Of a stretch of 64,000 nucleotides of DNA, positions 62,800 to 64,000 are shown in pieces (positions within the stretch are counted from its first letter, which is position 1; every line of letters starts with the position of its first letter). Location of the stretch: the NCBI GenBank assembly GCA_040388625.1, contig JAZKBK010000003.1, forward strand, positions 434,001 to 498,000, written 5' to 3'. This stretch comes from Gemmatimonadota bacterium (lineage in GTDB: Bacteria > Gemmatimonadota > Gemmatimonadetes > Gemmatimonadales > Gemmatimonadaceae). The translations under genes and the position numbers were made by a program. The notes under the pieces are model-generated. The model saw only the letters and a list, made by a program, of their open reading frames with translations, was not told the origin of the DNA and made no database searches.

Positions 62800-63564
62800 A
62801 TGCGTCTCATAGTCGTAGAAGACGAGCCGATCGCGCGTGATGGTCTCCGCGCTCTGCTCGCAGCCGAGCAGTCAGTCGAAGTCGTGGGCTCATTTGCGAG
62901 CGCCGAAGCGGCGCGCCGCGGCGTACGCAGCGCTCTGCCCGACGGGATGTTCGTCGACGTCGAGATGCCAGGTGAAGGAGGTATCGACTTCGTGCGCTCC
63001 ATCCCCGCCGCTTCGCGTCCACACGTCGTCTTCGTAACCGCGCACGAGAACTACGCCGCGAAAGCGTTCGACGTCAAGGCGATCGACTACGTGCTCAAGC
63101 CGATAGATGAACGACGGCTCGCCGAGGCCGTCGAGCGCGTTCGAACGGCGATCGACACAGGTGCGAACGCACGCATGCATGCACGACTGAAGGAAGTGCT
63201 CGCTGACGGCCTTTCAGATGATTGTGATTATCTCACACGTATCTCCGCCCGTGTCGGAGACAGGCTCGTCGTCGTGAAGCTGTCCGACGTATCATGGATC
63301 GAGGCGGACGGCGACTACATGCGCGTGCATTCCAAAGGTCGTGCGCTGCTCGTGCGCATGACCATGCGAGAGCTGGAGCGCCGTCTCGACCCTTCCCTGT
63401 TCATGAGAGCGCATCGATCGGCGCTCGTCAACATCGACTTCGTGACCGGTGTGGACCTGCTCCCGCACGGCGAGCACGTCGGCATGTTGCGTGACGGTGC
63501 TCGCGTTCGTATCGGCAGAACTTACAGATCGGCGTTGTTCGAGGCGCTGGGAGAACGGACGTGA
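62800..63564 (+). CDS. LytTR-family response regulator
   Basis: 254-residue regulator. The receiver domain has acidic pair E7-D8, phospho-acceptor D53 in FVDVEMPGEGG, and KP at about 95 in DYVLKPIDERRL. Residues about 147-250 are a LytTR DNA-binding domain with WIEADGDYMRVHSKGR and LFMRAHRSALVNIDFV. The upstream 227-base gap contains a near-direct repeat (GAGTCGGTGCGA/GACTCGGTGCAA) but no recognised LytTR box. Stop overlaps the following gene as GTGA. It regulates the response of the LytS-like partner next door. Confidence 0.93.
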   Translation: MRLIVVEDEPIARDGLRALLAAEQSVEVVGSFASAEAARRGVRSALPDGMFVDVEMPGEGGIDFVRSIPAASRPHVVFVTAHENYAAKAFDVKAIDYVLKPIDERRLAEAVERVRTAIDTGANARMHARLKEVLADGLSDDCDYLTRISARVGDRLVVVKLSDVSWIEADGDYMRVHSKGRALLVRMTMRELERRLDPSLFMRAHRSALVNIDFVTGVDLLPHGEHVGMLRDGARVRIGRTYRSALFEALGERT

Positions 63565-64000
63565 AGATACATCGTACTGCGATCACCGCTGCGCTTGTCT
63601 CATTCTCCATCGCCACAGTACTCGGCCTTATCGGTAGCGCGCATCATCATTCAATGATGATTGCGGAAGGAAGTCCGATGCCGTGGCGGCACGCCGCGGT
63701 GATGGAGATGCCATTCTGGTACGCCGCAGCGATACTGACTCCCGCACTCGTGTGGATACTGCATCGCCTTCCCGACCGCGCGCATGGCATGGTGAGAGTG
63801 GCCGAACATGTAGCGATCGCACTGGCGTGGGTGACCTTGCAAGCCGCGCTCGAGATGGGAGCGCGTACGGTGCTTGGGACTGGTCTCAGCGGACCGACCC
63901 CCGCGCTCTGGCAACTGATCGTCGACTCGCTCGCGAATGGATTCACAGGCCGGCTGCTCATATACGGCGAAGTGGTGGGAGCCATCTATGCCTTCACGTA
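63561..64000 (+). CDS. LytS-like sensor histidine kinase, N-terminal part (cut by window end)
   Basis: Only the first 146 codons are seen, beginning at a GTG that overlaps the regulator stop. Hydrophobic segments at about residues 8-25, 53-68, 85-102 and 133-146 suggest a polytopic sensor domain of the LytS/AgrC-like his_kinase family, as expected next to a LytTR regulator. The kinase domain lies beyond 64000 and is not visible, so the assignment is mostly from context. Confidence 0.65.
   Translation, partial: MKIHRTAITAALVSFSIATVLGLIGSAHHHSMMIAEGSPMPWRHAAVMEMPFWYAAAILTPALVWILHRLPDRAHGMVRVAEHVAIALAWVTLQAALEMGARTVLGTGLSGPTPALWQLIVDSLANGFTGRLLIYGEVVGAIYAFT

Noticed and set aside
62607..62801. 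64-residue minus-strand frame with a hydrophobic C terminus
   Set aside because: No Shine-Dalgarno and no family match, and its start overlaps the LytTR regulator's; it could be a small membrane peptide but I cannot support it.
1..64000. CRISPR arrays, IS elements, prophage, tRNA or rRNA genes
   Set aside because: No regularly spaced repeats, transposase-like frames, or RNA gene patterns were noticed by eye; a tRNAscan or CRISPR search was not run.

Overview
This window is a gene-dense stretch of about 60 intact genes from a GC-rich, free-living bacterium. I see no insertion sequences, prophage, CRISPR arrays, rRNA or tRNA genes. The mix suggests a soil or sediment bacterium, most likely Gemmatimonadota: secreted S9 and M28 peptidases, ergothioneine genes, a YpdA-type reductase, Ku plus ligase, a MoxR/DUF58/DUF4159 operon, frequent GTG/TTG starts, and tightly overlapping operons. 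The phylum is an inference from gene content and was not tested by similarity search.

Layout. 0-7.5 kb: a Tat-exported GH36-like glycosidase, a Ca2+/H+ antiporter, a DUF305-LVIVD export pair, a DinB protein and an EamA permease. 7.5-14.4 kb: a six-gene minus-strand operon (MoxR ATPase, DUF58, BatA-like, DUF4175-like, DUF4159, membrane protein). 14.5-20.0 kb: DUF3293 protein, a membrane histidine kinase, and the divergent ergothioneine operon egtB-egtD-egtA. 20-28.5 kb: a DedA protein, the chemotaxis operon cheA-cheW-mcp-cheB-cheR (no cheY) and a divergent HDOD gene. 28.5-37.9 kb: DUF2252, NRAMP-like transporter, YeaQ-like protein, Ycf48-like repeat protein, radical SAM protein, methyltransferase, arfB, ypdA, SDR, HD protein, lipoprotein. 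38-45.5 kb: standalone LigD-type DNA ligase, e(P4)-type phosphatase, Ku, prolyl oligopeptidase, PAP2 phosphatase, CFA synthase. 45.7-52 kb: TolC/MacA-like/MacB-permease export operon and an iron/heme ABC pair. 52-57.6 kb: arylsulfotransferase, M28 peptidase, TVP38 protein, and a GntR-regulated ABC transporter. 57.6-64 kb: HipA-like kinase with DUF3037, an ATP-grasp/flavin monooxygenase pair, rhodanese and a LytTR two-component system cut by the window end.

The strongest non-coding signal is a SAM-II riboswitch (minus strand, about 61094-61150). It has a near-consensus promoter just upstream and sits in the leader of the ATP-grasp/LLM flavin monooxygenase operon. This predicts S-adenosylmethionine control of an operon whose product is not obvious and which is not a classical methionine gene. 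Other points of interest are the P2-less, double-CheW CheA system with non-AUG starts, the HipA-DUF3037 pair, the NRAMP homologue lacking canonical metal-site motifs, the giant glycine-rich insertion in the MacA-like adaptor, and several palindromic operators.
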